A stretch of 60,673 nt of DNA from Methanosarcinales archaeon (GCA_905339155.1 CAJPFJ010000046.1:1-60673); one strand, 5' to 3'. Counted from the stretch's first letter, positions 14,851 through 24,615 are shown. Numbers and translations are program-made. The notes: generated from the letters alone by a model not told the origin.

Positions 14851-16416
14851 CTACATATCATTGCCTGAATAAGACAGGCTCAAGCTCTTGTTTATGATCG
14901 GGAAGTCAGGTACGATATTATCAAGTACAGCATATTCTATGGAAAGCCAGTTGCAAAAGGACGGATCCCGGACTTTGCATCTTTCTATCATGTTCCCGGA
15001 GGTTCGGATCCAGTAAATTGTTTCTCCTCTTGGCGCTTCGCAATATCCAAGAGCTTGACCTTCAGGAATTTCATTGACCATCATCATTATATCACCTTCA
15101 GGGAGAGACCAGAGCGCCTGTTCGATGAGACCGACTGATTCACATACTTCATCCGCCCTGACCATAGTTCTTGCATGAACATCACCTGCTTTTAAAACTG
15201 GCACTTTGAAATTGAATTCATTGTAGGCCGCATATGGATGATCGCGCCTGGTATCCCTGTCAATCCCGGAAGCTCGTCCGACCGGTCCCACAACATGCAA
15301 TCCTTTTGCTATATCATTGTAGATGCGCCCGGTTGTTTCGATCCTATCCATTAGAGACGGGGTCGAGTTCAGGTGTTCCATCAATTTCCTGAAATCCCTT
15401 TGAATAATCGATAGTGTAAGCAGGATTTCATCTTTCTTATCACCGATATCTCGCCGAACGCCTCCAATAGTGTTCATTCCCCGCAGCAGCCTGCTCCCCG
15501 TTATGCGCTCGTTTAATTGCATTACTTCTTCCTTGAGTTTATTGGCATGAGCGGCCCCGAATGAAAAAGCCACATCTGTTGCGATCCCCGCGATATCAGC
15601 AATGTGATTGTATATTCGCTCAAGTTCAAGAAGAATTGTCCTGATATGCTTTGCGCGGGGCGGTATGTTTACACCGGTTATTTTTTCCATCGCCTGGCAG
15701 AATGCTGCGGCATGAGCAACTGAGTTATCACCGGAAATCCTTTCAGCAAGAAACACTCCTTTGTGGATTGGGATGTTTTCAAAAAGTTTCTCCACTCCTT
15801 TGTGAGTGTAGAAATGCCTGATCTCAAGGTTGATTATAGGCTCACCTGCCACGCTGAACCTGAAATGCCCTGGTTCTATTACACCAGCATGCACAGGTCC
15901 TACGGGTATCTCATATACACCTTCACCCTCCACGCGGCGATATATGTATTCACCATCTACCCGGGGTGGTTTTGTCTTTATATCAAAATCCTTCCTGAGG
16001 GGATGTAATCCAGAAGGCCAGTCCTCAAAATTCATAAGTCTTCTCGGATCAGGATGCCCCAGTGGAATTAAACCGAACATATCCTGTATCTCCCGTTCAT
16101 ACCAGTTAGCAGCAGCGACCTTATTAGTGATGGATAGATATTTCGGATTTTTTTCATCGATATTTATTCTTAAAATAATAAATGCATCATCCCTGTCATC
16201 TGAGAAAACATAATGATTTTTAAAAGAGCAATCTTTTTTCCGTTCGTCCGTAGCAAAAATACAAACAAGCGGCAGATCCAGATGGTGATAAATATAATCG
16301 CACATTTTCACTATTACTTCTTTTTTTACAGTGAGATATGTTTCATTATGTGATGTGGAAATTTCAAGAATATTAGTATTAAACTCTTTTTTGATGGATT
16401 CTATATTGGCATTCAT
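14851..16416 (-). CDS. hyfG: Ehr/Hyf-like large subunit lacking NiFe ligands (NuoCD-like fusion)
   Basis: 521 residues. The N-terminal ~165 residues are NuoC/HycE-N-like (EREIQDMFGLIPLGHPDPRR, then LHPLRKDF). The rest is the hydrogenase large-subunit/NuoD domain. The two CxxC sites that hold the [NiFe] centre are absent: site one reads ERISGDNSVAH (about residue 227), and the C-terminus reads DFPIINKSLSLSYSGNDM. Known energy-converting hydrogenase-related (Ehr) complexes have this loss. The subunit therefore probably couples redox chemistry other than H2, perhaps with a quinone-like carrier or ferredoxin, to ion pumping. Confidence 0.88.
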   Translation of the reverse strand: MNANIESIKKEFNTNILEISTSHNETYLTVKKEVIVKMCDYIYHHLDLPLVCIFATDERKKDCSFKNHYVFSDDRDDAFIILRINIDEKNPKYLSITNKVAAANWYEREIQDMFGLIPLGHPDPRRLMNFEDWPSGLHPLRKDFDIKTKPPRVDGEYIYRRVEGEGVYEIPVGPVHAGVIEPGHFRFSVAGEPIINLEIRHFYTHKGVEKLFENIPIHKGVFLAERISGDNSVAHAAAFCQAMEKITGVNIPPRAKHIRTILLELERIYNHIADIAGIATDVAFSFGAAHANKLKEEVMQLNERITGSRLLRGMNTIGGVRRDIGDKKDEILLTLSIIQRDFRKLMEHLNSTPSLMDRIETTGRIYNDIAKGLHVVGPVGRASGIDRDTRRDHPYAAYNEFNFKVPVLKAGDVHARTMVRADEVCESVGLIEQALWSLPEGDIMMMVNEIPEGQALGYCEAPRGETIYWIRTSGNMIERCKVRDPSFCNWLSIEYAVLDNIVPDFPIINKSLSLSYSGNDM

Positions 16417-16420
16417 TAAA

Positions 16421-17875
16421 TCACCTTATAACAGCCACGACTTTCAGGATCATATCATAAAAAAACGGAGGTATATAGACTCCGAGCACAATTACGAAAA
16501 CTGCAACGATAGCCATCGCCCCGAGTGTCCACCTGCTCACTTCCCCAATCACTATTCCGGGTTTTGGAGTTCCGAAAATCATTTTACTGATATTATAGAA
16601 AAAGCCTGCGAATATCATAATTATAAATAACAGAAATAAGACTGAAGATATGATATTTCCCTGAAAAAAACCTGCTGAAAGTATTGTAAATTCGCTAATG
16701 AATATACCAAATGGCGGCGACCCTGTGATAGCAAGCCCTCCTATTAGAAGCATTGTTCCTGTGGCTGGCATGGATTTGATGATGCCGCTCACCTTGTCTA
16801 TCTCTTTTGTTTCATGCTTTAGAAGCACATTTCCTGCGCCGAAGAACATTAGTGATTTTGTCATGGCATGGTTGAACATATGAAGTATCGCGCCAAAAAC
16901 CCCGTAAAACCCGCCAAACCCTATCCCAAGGGCTATTATTCCCATATGCTCAACGCTGCTGTATGCAAGCATCCGTTTGTAATCCTCCTGTAGAATTATG
17001 AAAGGCACTGCTATGCCAATAGAAAGAAGTCCGAATATAATGAGGAGATTGCTTGTAAAAGCCGGCCCGGTTGATTTTGTTGCTATCGTATGGAATCTGA
17101 TAATCCCATACATGGCGCAATTTAGAAGAACTCCTGAAAGCAGCGCACTCACAGGTGTTGGGGCCTCGCTGTGCGCATCCGGAAGCCATGTATGCATGGG
17201 AGCAAGACCTGCTTTTGTGCCATAACCTATGAGAATAAAAATGAACGCAAGCTTCATTATAGTCGGATCAAACCGGTCTGCCACCGCTATGAGAGTTGTC
17301 CAGTTAAGCGCATCGCCTGATTCTCCCAGTATTTTTACAGCGCCATAATAAGTAAGTATGGTTCCAAACAGGGCGAATGTGATTCCTACCGTGCATATGA
17401 TCATATATTTCCAGGCGGCTTCAACAGAGGATTTTTTGGTATGAAGTATCATGAGGAGGGCGGAAACAAGAGTTGTCATCTCAATAGCGATCCACAGGCC
17501 AAGATTATTTGTGACACCAACAAGGAGCATGGTGAACATGAAGCTGTGAAAAAGGATATAATAGAGTTTCAATTTTCTTAGATCCATTATCCCGTGTTTG
17601 AATTCATGCCCCATATAACCTATAGAATAAACCGAAGCCACAAAACCCACAATGGAAACGATAAGGACAATAAAAGCGCTGAATGCATCCGCAAAGAGAG
17701 CATTTGTCCACGATATTACGGTGCCGTTTTGATACACATTTTTCACCAGGATCAATCCAAGAATAAGGGTGGCAATAGAACCAATAAGACTTACCGTCTC
17801 AACTTGTTTCTTTGATCTTGTGAAAAAGCATAATATACCTGTCAATATCGGAGCAAGAAGAAGATATTCTATCAT
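16421..17875 (-). CDS. hyfF: Antiporter-like proton/sodium pump subunit (HyfF/NuoN/MrpD-like)
   Basis: 484 residues, about 14 membrane helices. It has the antiporter-like core: MTTLVSALLMILHTKKS (TM5 Glu/Lys region), GTKAGLAPMHTWLPDAHSEA, and the TM8 lysine with HMGIIALGIGFGG. These Lys/Glu/His residues form the ion path in complex I-like enzymes. Its stop is 4 bases upstream of the large-subunit start. It is one of two antiporter-like subunits; the other is at 19488-21494. Confidence 0.9.
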   Translation of the reverse strand: MIEYLLLAPILTGILCFFTRSKKQVETVSLIGSIATLILGLILVKNVYQNGTVISWTNALFADAFSAFIVLIVSIVGFVASVYSIGYMGHEFKHGIMDLRKLKLYYILFHSFMFTMLLVGVTNNLGLWIAIEMTTLVSALLMILHTKKSSVEAAWKYMIICTVGITFALFGTILTYYGAVKILGESGDALNWTTLIAVADRFDPTIMKLAFIFILIGYGTKAGLAPMHTWLPDAHSEAPTPVSALLSGVLLNCAMYGIIRFHTIATKSTGPAFTSNLLIIFGLLSIGIAVPFIILQEDYKRMLAYSSVEHMGIIALGIGFGGFYGVFGAILHMFNHAMTKSLMFFGAGNVLLKHETKEIDKVSGIIKSMPATGTMLLIGGLAITGSPPFGIFISEFTILSAGFFQGNIISSVLFLLFIIMIFAGFFYNISKMIFGTPKPGIVIGEVSRWTLGAMAIVAVFVIVLGVYIPPFFYDMILKVVAVIR

Positions 17876-17879
17876 GGTA

Positions 17880-18539
17880 TCAACCTATCAAATTTTTGAG
17901 CAAATCCGTATCTATACTTTCAAATGTTTTGTTTATCCTGAAAATCAGGATACCCATGATAAGAACCCCTATCAATACATCAAAAAAAATCCCGATCTCA
18001 ACAAGTAGAGGCATTCCATTTGTTAAAGATATTGCACCCAGGAAAAGACCATTTTCCATTATCAGTATTCCAAGCATCTGCATAATGGCTTTTTTTCGGC
18101 TTATCATAATGAAAAGACCTATTGACACAAGCGACACGGATGCTGAAAGGGCTAAACTTGAAAGTTCTGAAATGATACTAATCGATCTTATAAGATAATA
18201 TGATATCACAACAAGGATGCCGCCGATGATAAGTGAAGGCGATATATTGACATAGAGATCTACCTCTCTTTTAACTTTGATCTCCCGGATAATGTAAATA
18301 AAAATATACGGAATTACTGCTGATTTTATTATAAGGGTCAGGAGAGCGACAATATAAATATCATATTTTCCCGTGGAATATGCCACAATGCCAGCAACGC
18401 ATGCAAGCAGGAATGACTGTATACCAAAAGCCCTGACACATGAATATAGCCTTGTGGAACCAAGGATCATAAAGGTCGAAACAAGAATAAATGCAATCAA
18501 TAATTGCATTATTTTAGACCCGAAAACAACTTCTGCCAT
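17880..18539 (-). CDS. hyfE: HyfE-like membrane subunit (NuoK/MrpC-like)
   Basis: 219 residues, about six or seven membrane helices. The C-terminal half has the NuoK/MrpC pattern, including GILIMENGLFLGAISLTNG with a membrane-embedded Glu. HyfE carries an extended N-terminus relative to NuoK, as here. It stops 4 bases before the HyfF-like start, consistent with tight coupling. Confidence 0.85.
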   Translation of the reverse strand: MAEVVFGSKIMQLLIAFILVSTFMILGSTRLYSCVRAFGIQSFLLACVAGIVAYSTGKYDIYIVALLTLIIKSAVIPYIFIYIIREIKVKREVDLYVNISPSLIIGGILVVISYYLIRSISIISELSSLALSASVSLVSIGLFIMISRKKAIMQMLGILIMENGLFLGAISLTNGMPLLVEIGIFFDVLIGVLIMGILIFRINKTFESIDTDLLKNLIG

Positions 18540-18542
18540 TTT

Positions 18543-19487
18543 TTATCCTCCTTTTACTATAATAAATGCCACAATGGCAAGGAATGAAAGCATAAGAGAT
18601 ATTGATAGTAATTCAGGTAATCTGAACAATCTCCATTTTGCTGTTGAAGTTTCAACAACTGCCATCGATATTCCAATAATTATTATCTTTATAACAAAAA
18701 TTAATAATGCTAAAACGTATTCTGCTGCATCTGCACCTCCTGTGGCTATGCCCCATGGGAAAAATATGTTTGCAAGCAATGAATAAATAAGCAATTGCTT
18801 TATCATTGCCCCAAGCTCCACTATTGCCAGCTGTTTTCCTGAATATTCAAGGATCATTGCTTCATGGATCATTGTAAGTTCAAGATGTGTAGCCGGGTTA
18901 TCCACCGGGATGCGCCCTGTTTCGGCTATCGCGATAATGAAAAATGCGACAAAAGCAAGTATCTGGTAAGGTGACATGGCATCGAAGCCCAGGCCTGATA
19001 CGGTTTGTGAAATGAAACCCAGATTCGTTGAGCCAACATTTAACGCAACTGCAAATATTGAAAGCATCAATGCAGGTTCTACTAAAGATGCTATGAACAT
19101 CTCGCGGCTTCCTCCCATCCCGCCAAAAGAACTTCCCGCATCGAGTGAAGCAAGGGCTGTAAAGAACCTTGCAAGGGCAAAAAGGTAAATGACCGCGATC
19201 AGGTCTCCGGCAAAACCAAGGGAGAGTTGTGTGATGTATATCGGGATCAAAAGACCCGCTGTAAGTACAGCAGCAAAAGAAATGATGGGTGCGGCATGGA
19301 ATATCCAGGACACGTTCTCTGAAATAACCGAATCTTTTTTAAGCAGTTTTATAATATCATAATAGGGCTGCAGGATGCCAGGGCCTTTTCGTATCTGGAA
19401 GAATGCTTTCACTTTTTTCATGATTCCGCTAAGCAGCGGGGCCAGGGCAATTATAATAATTATCTGGAAAATGATTTGTGCGATCAT
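18543..19487 (-). CDS. hyfC: HyfC/NuoH-like membrane subunit
   Basis: 314 residues, about eight helices. Typical NuoH motifs: FFQIRKGPGILQPYYDIIKL near residue 30, GGMGGSREMF around 125, ETGRIPVDNPATHLELTMIH around 195-215. This subunit anchors the hydrophilic arm; the first loop and the acidic residues form the link to the redox site. It is directly followed by the HyfE-like gene. Confidence 0.92.
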   Translation of the reverse strand: MIAQIIFQIIIIIALAPLLSGIMKKVKAFFQIRKGPGILQPYYDIIKLLKKDSVISENVSWIFHAAPIISFAAVLTAGLLIPIYITQLSLGFAGDLIAVIYLFALARFFTALASLDAGSSFGGMGGSREMFIASLVEPALMLSIFAVALNVGSTNLGFISQTVSGLGFDAMSPYQILAFVAFFIIAIAETGRIPVDNPATHLELTMIHEAMILEYSGKQLAIVELGAMIKQLLIYSLLANIFFPWGIATGGADAAEYVLALLIFVIKIIIIGISMAVVETSTAKWRLFRLPELLSISLMLSFLAIVAFIIVKGG

Positions 19488-21494
19488 CTAGTCTCCTCCT
19501 GCTATCACGAACATGAAAAGGATAATTAATATTCCAAATATGTAGCCAAGATATGCATGAATGCTTCCTGTCTGGATTAGCCTGGCTTTTCTTGATTTTA
19601 CCATGACGAAATCAACCACCGGATTATATAAATATTGTTCAAATACCTGTTCTATTCTTGACTCGAACTTAAACGATTCCTTAAGATACGGGGATGAATA
19701 TGTTGCTTCAGTTTCTCTTGCGGGACGATATAAGCTCTTAAACCACACCTGTACAGGTTTTGAGAAAGCTTTTGCCGAATATTCATTTCTTGATGTTGAA
19801 ACAGGCTGGCCGCATCCCCAGGTTTCATAGAATGGCTGCCGGGTATTTCTATTGATCAATAAAATAATCGCGGGAATTAACATAAGAATTAATAATATTG
19901 CAAGAAGCACAGGCGTTGAAATTGAAATTCCATGTGAGGATGGGATAGATACCATCCAGAAAGTACCAACTGGAATGGATTGACTGAATGCACTTGTCCC
20001 GATAAACGATGCTGCAATCCTGTCAAGCGCCGGAAGTACGTACATTGGCAATATGCCAAGCAATATTGATAATAATGCAAATATGCCCATTGCGGCCAGC
20101 ATTGGAATATTTACCTCTTTTGCATGTTGGGCATGTTCGCTTCTGGGTAGCGCAAGGAACACCATCCCGAAAAACTTAAGGAAACAATAAGCTGCGAGGG
20201 CTCCGGTCAAAGCGAGGAATGCAGCGCATATAGATAGCGTGATAATCGCAAAATTGTTATTTAAATTAAAACTCAGGAGCAAAGACTGGAAAGTCAGCCA
20301 TTCACTCACAAAACCGCTGAATGGCGGCATTGCGGAAATTGATAATACGCCTATCAGGATAAGAATGGCGCTCACAGGCATTTTCTTTATTATTCCACCA
20401 AGTTTTTCGATATTTTTAGTGTGGGTTGAATATAATATAGAACCGGCGCCCATAAAGAGCAATCCTTTGAACACAGAATGATTAAGGAGATGGTATAGTG
20501 CCGCGATCGCTGCTATTGCTGAAAGAATGGGTTTTCCGCTTGATAAAAAAATCATAGAAGCCCCAAGACCAATAAGGATGATCCCGATATTTTCAATACT
20601 GCTAAATGCCAGCATTCGTTTCATATCTGATTCCACAACTGCATACAATATGCCAATTATCGCCGATATTGTTCCTGCTATTAGCACAATGTAGCCCCAC
20701 AAAGACTCGCTTGCTCCAAGAAAATCAAAATTTATCCGGATCAGCATGAAAATCGCGGTTTTTATCATTACACCTGACATAAGAGCTGAGACATTACTTG
20801 GCGCTGCCGGGTGGGCATAGGGAAGCCATATATGAAAGGGGACGATGCCTGCTTTTGTTCCAAAACCAATGAATGCGAAAATGAATGCAAGGTCTTTAAG
20901 GAGCGGCGTCATTGTCGAGCCGGCAGCTTTGAATGTTTCAAAATTAAAATTCCCTGATCCGGATGCAAAGATCATGAATGACAGGATAATGAATCCGGTT
21001 CCTATATGGGTCATTACGATGTAGATGAAACCCGCTTTTCTTGTTTCTGGTTTTTCATGTTCATAAACCACAAGGAAAAAAGAGATCACTGACATTAATT
21101 CCCACATTATCAAGAACATGATCGCGTTATTTGCACAAACTACAAATATCATTGAAAGAATAAAAATATTATACAGGAAACCAAGGTGGCCGATATTTTT
21201 TTTCCCAAAATATTCTTTAACATATCCTGTTGAAAATATAGAAACTGCAAACACTGATATTGATATTACGAGAATGAAAAAGGCTGATAGTTTATCTACA
21301 AAAAATCCGAATTTCAGGTATGAATCTTGCGAAAGGGTAAAATAAAATGAGTCGCCAAAAATGATCCATGAGGAAAAAAGCACTCCTGAAAGCGCCCCTG
21401 CTGCTGCACTTGAAAATGAAATATAAGAACAAATTCGGTCTTTTTTATTTAAGATCAGGGATGAAAAGGCTCCAATCAAATAAAAAGCAAGCAT
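19488..21494 (-). CDS. hyfB: HyfB/NuoL-like antiporter subunit
   Basis: 668 residues, about 16 helices. Core motifs include MWELMSVISFFLVVYEHEKP (the TM5 Glu), GTKAGIVPFHIWLPYAHPAA and the TM8 region MLAFSSIENIGIILIGLG. The last ~130 residues contain a polar loop (TYSSPYLKESFKF) and a final helix, typical of HyfB. It is the first gene of the operon, with an AT-rich promoter on the minus strand at about 21500-21545 (TATATTTTTAAAATATTATA). Confidence 0.92.
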   Translation of the reverse strand: MLAFYLIGAFSSLILNKKDRICSYISFSSAAAGALSGVLFSSWIIFGDSFYFTLSQDSYLKFGFFVDKLSAFFILVISISVFAVSIFSTGYVKEYFGKKNIGHLGFLYNIFILSMIFVVCANNAIMFLIMWELMSVISFFLVVYEHEKPETRKAGFIYIVMTHIGTGFIILSFMIFASGSGNFNFETFKAAGSTMTPLLKDLAFIFAFIGFGTKAGIVPFHIWLPYAHPAAPSNVSALMSGVMIKTAIFMLIRINFDFLGASESLWGYIVLIAGTISAIIGILYAVVESDMKRMLAFSSIENIGIILIGLGASMIFLSSGKPILSAIAAIAALYHLLNHSVFKGLLFMGAGSILYSTHTKNIEKLGGIIKKMPVSAILILIGVLSISAMPPFSGFVSEWLTFQSLLLSFNLNNNFAIITLSICAAFLALTGALAAYCFLKFFGMVFLALPRSEHAQHAKEVNIPMLAAMGIFALLSILLGILPMYVLPALDRIAASFIGTSAFSQSIPVGTFWMVSIPSSHGISISTPVLLAILLILMLIPAIILLINRNTRQPFYETWGCGQPVSTSRNEYSAKAFSKPVQVWFKSLYRPARETEATYSSPYLKESFKFESRIEQVFEQYLYNPVVDFVMVKSRKARLIQTGSIHAYLGYIFGILIILFMFVIAGGD

Positions 21495-21688
21495 CCCAAG
21501 AAATAAATAATTATATATTTTTAAAATATTATATCCCAGCTTTTTCTCATTAATTTAAAGAACAACCGAACTCCATATCATCTTTGTTTTTGTATATAAC
21601 AGTTTCTATTTATAGTATTGTTGTAGTATTTTCGAAAAAGCTATATGCAGGTTATGTGAATAACGGTACATTTCAAGAGGTTATCCAT

Positions 21689-21967
21689 TTGAATCTTAAG
21701 ATTGAACCCATCGGCATTATCAAGAACACCGCATCCGGATTATCTGATGTATTAATATATTCTGATTATGAACATATTCTTGGAAATGTCATAGAACAAT
21801 TCAAAAAAGGAACAAAAGTGCTGATCATACATAAGAATACAGAATCCATGGACGAACATCAAGTCAAGGTCACGTCAACTGAATTAATAAACCGTAAAGG
21901 CAACCTTTTGACAGTAAAAGGTATTGAAGCAGATAACGATTCAGTAATAGATGTAAGAATGGGATGA
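21689..21967 (+). CDS. Short UPF0066/TrmO-like protein
   Basis: 92 residues from the TTG preceded by AAGAGG; a longer frame to 21584 gives unlikely hydrophobic residues. The sequence IEPIGIIKNTASG at the start and the end (VTSTELINRKGNLLTVKGIE, then IDVRMG) correspond to the first and last strands of the UPF0066/TsaA fold. The central SAM-binding and substrate residues of TrmO (tRNA t6A methyltransferase) are largely absent, so it is a short relative, unlikely to be a full methyltransferase. It lies 16 bases upstream of fen. Confidence 0.55.
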   Translation: MNLKIEPIGIIKNTASGLSDVLIYSDYEHILGNVIEQFKKGTKVLIIHKNTESMDEHQVKVTSTELINRKGNLLTVKGIEADNDSVIDVRMG

Positions 21968-21983
21968 ACTTTGGGGAACTATT

Positions 21984-23000
21984 ATGGGGGTTGACCTCGG
22001 AGATCTTTTTGAACGAAAAGAAATAGAGTTTTCCAACCTGAAAGGAAAAATAATAGCCATAGATGCCTACAATACACTTTATCAATTCCTGAGTATAATC
22101 CGCCAGCGAGATGGTACACCGCTTATTGATTCCCACGGGGAGATAACTTCTCACCTTTCAGGTTTTCTTTACAGGACAACAAACCTCGTGGAAGAGGGGA
22201 TCAGGCCGTTATTTGTCTTTGATGGCACACCCCCGGAATTTAAGAATAAAACAATTGAAGAACGAAAAAAAATAAGGGCAAATGCGCAGGAAAAATATGA
22301 TGAGGCAAAAGCAAGGGGAGAAGATAAAGAAGCATTCAAACATGCGCAGGCATCATCCAGGATCAAGGGGAACATGATAGAAGATACAAAGCTTTTGCTC
22401 ATGTATATGGGGATCCCGGTCATCCAGGCTCCGTCTGAAGGAGAAGCACAGGCCTCATTAATAGTAATGGATGGCAAAGCCTATGCTGCAGGTTCACAGG
22501 ACTATGATGCATTGTTGTTCGGCGCGCCAATTGTTGTACGGAACCTTGCAGTAACAGGGAAACGAAAGCTTGCGGGAAAGAGCGTATTCGTGGAAGTAAA
22601 ACCTGAACTCATCGAACTTGAAAAAGGGCTTGAATTATTAGGAATATCAAGAGAACAACTTGTGGATATTGCGCTTCTTGTAGGAACAGATTATAATGAT
22701 GGCATAAAAGGAATAGGCCCTAAGAAGGCTTTAAAATTGATAAAAAAACATACTGGAATTGAAGCTGCACTTCTTGAATTAAAAACGCAGATCAAAAACC
22801 TCCCTGAAATAAAAAATTTATTCCTTAATCCTGCTGTAACACGAGAATATGAGATAAAGTGGAAAAAACCGGATCCAGAGGCGATCATGAAATTCCTCTG
22901 TGATGACCATGATTTCGCCCGGGTTCGCGTTTCAAAAGCTATTGAACGCTTAATTGAGGCCTCGGATGAGGGACAAAAGACCCTGGACAGGTGGTTTTAG
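21984..23000 (+). CDS. fen: Flap endonuclease FEN-1
   Basis: 338 residues, standard for archaeal FEN-1. Visible signatures are MGVDLGDLF, IAIDAYNTLYQF (first catalytic Asp), RPLFVFDGTPPEFK (second Asp), IQAPSEGEAQA (Glu pair), AGSQDYDALLFG (Asp pair), the helix-hairpin-helix LLVGTDYNDGIKGIGPKKA, and a C-terminal PCNA-binding PIP box QKTLDRWF. It removes 5' flaps in Okazaki fragment maturation and excision repair. The ATG follows a weak GGGG. It converges with the zinc-ribbon gene on the minus strand, with a 4-base 3' overlap. Confidence 0.97.
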   Translation: MGVDLGDLFERKEIEFSNLKGKIIAIDAYNTLYQFLSIIRQRDGTPLIDSHGEITSHLSGFLYRTTNLVEEGIRPLFVFDGTPPEFKNKTIEERKKIRANAQEKYDEAKARGEDKEAFKHAQASSRIKGNMIEDTKLLLMYMGIPVIQAPSEGEAQASLIVMDGKAYAAGSQDYDALLFGAPIVVRNLAVTGKRKLAGKSVFVEVKPELIELEKGLELLGISREQLVDIALLVGTDYNDGIKGIGPKKALKLIKKHTGIEAALLELKTQIKNLPEIKNLFLNPAVTREYEIKWKKPDPEAIMKFLCDDHDFARVRVSKAIERLIEASDEGQKTLDRWF

Positions 23001-23503
23001 GTCATGAACTTTGGCGAGAAATATTTCTTGATCACAGTATCGCATTTATCACATTTTATCATGAACCAGTTTCCCACTTCCAGTTTATCATAGTGGTCGA
23101 ATATGGATGCACCGCACCCCTTACAGGCAGAAAAATCCTTGAAATAATAATTATAGAATTCAGGACTGCCGCTTAACCAGTTGATCGTCTGAAGCAGCCT
23201 TTCAAGATATCTTCTTCTTCCTCCTTCGACGCCTTTTTTCATTTCCTCATTCACATGTTCTTCCATATGTCTTATGTGCTGTTTGCTGTGCTTTCGTATT
23301 CTCAGATAATCGCTTGCAAATTTTTGTACGGTTTCAACATAATTGATATACAATCTGTTTGAATTTGATCCTCCAAATTTGATCGTTCTCTGGAAATACT
23401 CACTCATGAGGTCTTCCATAAGGTCTGCGCATTCAGTACAAATATTATAGCCCTTGTATTGTTTTGAATCCTGGTCTCCCTTGCATATCCTGCATGTCTC
23501 CAT
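22997..23503 (-). CDS. Zinc-ribbon helical protein, copy 1
   Basis: 168 residues. N-terminal CRICKGDQ and YNICTECAD (two CxxC knuckles, residues 4-24), a long charged helical centre (about 30-125) rich in Lys/His, and a C-terminal zinc ribbon ACKGCGAS...IKCDKCDT. The role is unknown. It is paired with the DUF22 gene immediately upstream (2-base gap), and the same gene pair recurs at 24110-25032 with very similar sequence (METC-ICKGDQDSKQYKGYN is shared). Confidence 0.8.
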   Translation of the reverse strand: METCRICKGDQDSKQYKGYNICTECADLMEDLMSEYFQRTIKFGGSNSNRLYINYVETVQKFASDYLRIRKHSKQHIRHMEEHVNEEMKKGVEGGRRRYLERLLQTINWLSGSPEFYNYYFKDFSACKGCGASIFDHYDKLEVGNWFMIKCDKCDTVIKKYFSPKFMT

Positions 23504-23505
23504 AA

Positions 23506-23922
23506 TTACATCACCTCTACTGGTCTTGAAGCTTCACGCGTGAACATTATGGGATAAAGATTAAGTACTGACAATAAGTCCCCTTTTTTGATTTCCCCTG
23601 ATTCCTGCCCAAGCACAAAAGCACTATTTACAATGCGGTCAGTTTCAATAGGTGATGGGCCATCCCTTGTTTTGACTTTGATAACAGATACAACAGGATG
23701 ATGGCTGAATGCGCATGGCATTGCAAGCATATCTTTCTGTACAATTATCTCTTTTACTTTTACTTTTTCAAGTTTTCCCGCTCCTATTGTAACATCTTCA
23801 TCTGCAATTAGCATTTCCCATTTTGCCCGGGTTGCTATTGTAAATTCATATGGCGATGCCTTTACTTTTTTTCGACTCACTCGTCCGTTGTTATGGGTTA
23901 CTACATTTACGATTTCGTTCAT
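23506..23922 (-). CDS. DUF22 family protein, copy 1
   Basis: 138 residues from the ATG at 23922. The sequence has the DUF22 pattern: SPYEFTIATRAKWEMLIADE near residue 25, VTIGAGKLEKVKVKEIIVQK, and a conserved end LLSVLNLYPIMFTREA. DUF22 proteins occur in methanogens and Archaeoglobales and have no known function. It begins a two-gene unit with the zinc-ribbon gene. The upstream element shared with copy 2 suggests joint regulation. Confidence 0.75.
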   Translation of the reverse strand: MNEIVNVVTHNNGRVSRKKVKASPYEFTIATRAKWEMLIADEDVTIGAGKLEKVKVKEIIVQKDMLAMPCAFSHHPVVSVIKVKTRDGPSPIETDRIVNSAFVLGQESGEIKKGDLLSVLNLYPIMFTREASRPVEVM

Positions 23923-23939
23923 AAGGACCCCCATATGAT

Positions 23940-23995
23940 AATTATCGTCATAGTACTTATATTTTATCATGACTAATGATTATAATTAATTTGTT
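23940..23995 (-). promoter_or_regulatory. Promoter/operator of DUF22 copy 1
   Basis: The plus-strand text AGTACTTATATTTTATCATG, then ACTAATGATTATAATTAA, matches the region upstream of copy 2 (25053-25090: AGTACATATAGTTTATCATG, then GTTAATAATTATA). The AT-rich inverted TCATGA/TTAAT elements probably hold both a TATA box and a regulator site that was duplicated with the genes. Confidence 0.5.
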
Positions 23996-24109
23996 TTTAA
24001 ATTAAATTTAAATAAATAAGTGATATATATTAATATAAAAGCATCCAGACAGTAAAAATTACTTATCAAAAAAGCAACGATAATAGGAAAATAAAAAGGA
24101 AAAAGTTGA

Positions 24110-24610
24110 TCAGTTCACGAATTTTGGCGAAAAATACTTCTTGATAACAGTATCGCATTTATCGCATGAGATCATGAGCCAATCTCCAACTTCCTGTTTA
24201 CCATAATGGTCGAATATTGATGCACCGCAACCCGGGCAAACATAATATTCCTTGAAATAATAATTGTAGAACTCCGGGCAGCGTTCAAGCCAGTTGATGG
24301 TCTGGAGGAGTCTTTCAAGATATCTTTGCTTTCCGCCTTCGGCATCTTTCATCTCCTCCTGCACGTGTTCTTCCATATGTTTTATATGCCTTTTACTGTG
24401 CCTCCTTATTTTCTGGTAGTTGCTTATGAATTCTTTTCCATTCTCCAGGTATTTCAGGTACCCTTTTTTTGGTTCTGCACTGTCACTTATTGTCCTCAGG
24501 AAATATTCACCCATGAGGTCTTCCATAAGGTCTGCGCATTCGGTACAAATATTATAGCCCTTGTATTGTTTTGAATCCTGGTCTCCCTTGCATATCTTGC
24601 AGGTTTCCAT
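24110..24610 (-). CDS. Zinc-ribbon helical protein, copy 2
   Basis: 166 residues from the Met at 24610, which is preceded by GGGTGAT; an upstream in-frame Met (24628) lies inside the preceding gene. The protein is a paralog of the 22997-23503 product: same N-terminal CKICKGDQ and CTECAD knuckles, the same central Lys/His helices (RRHSKRHIKHMEEHV) and a C-terminal ribbon CPGCGAS...SCDKCDT. The divergence lies mainly in the middle (SDSAEPKKGYLKYL), so the paralogs may recognise different partners. Confidence 0.8.
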   Translation of the reverse strand: METCKICKGDQDSKQYKGYNICTECADLMEDLMGEYFLRTISDSAEPKKGYLKYLENGKEFISNYQKIRRHSKRHIKHMEEHVQEEMKDAEGGKQRYLERLLQTINWLERCPEFYNYYFKEYYVCPGCGASIFDHYGKQEVGDWLMISCDKCDTVIKKYFSPKFVN

Positions 24611-24615
24611 TAATA

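Noticed and set aside
14851..16416. Active group 4 [NiFe]-hydrogenase
   Set aside because: Both CxxC ligand pairs of the metal centre are absent from the large subunit.
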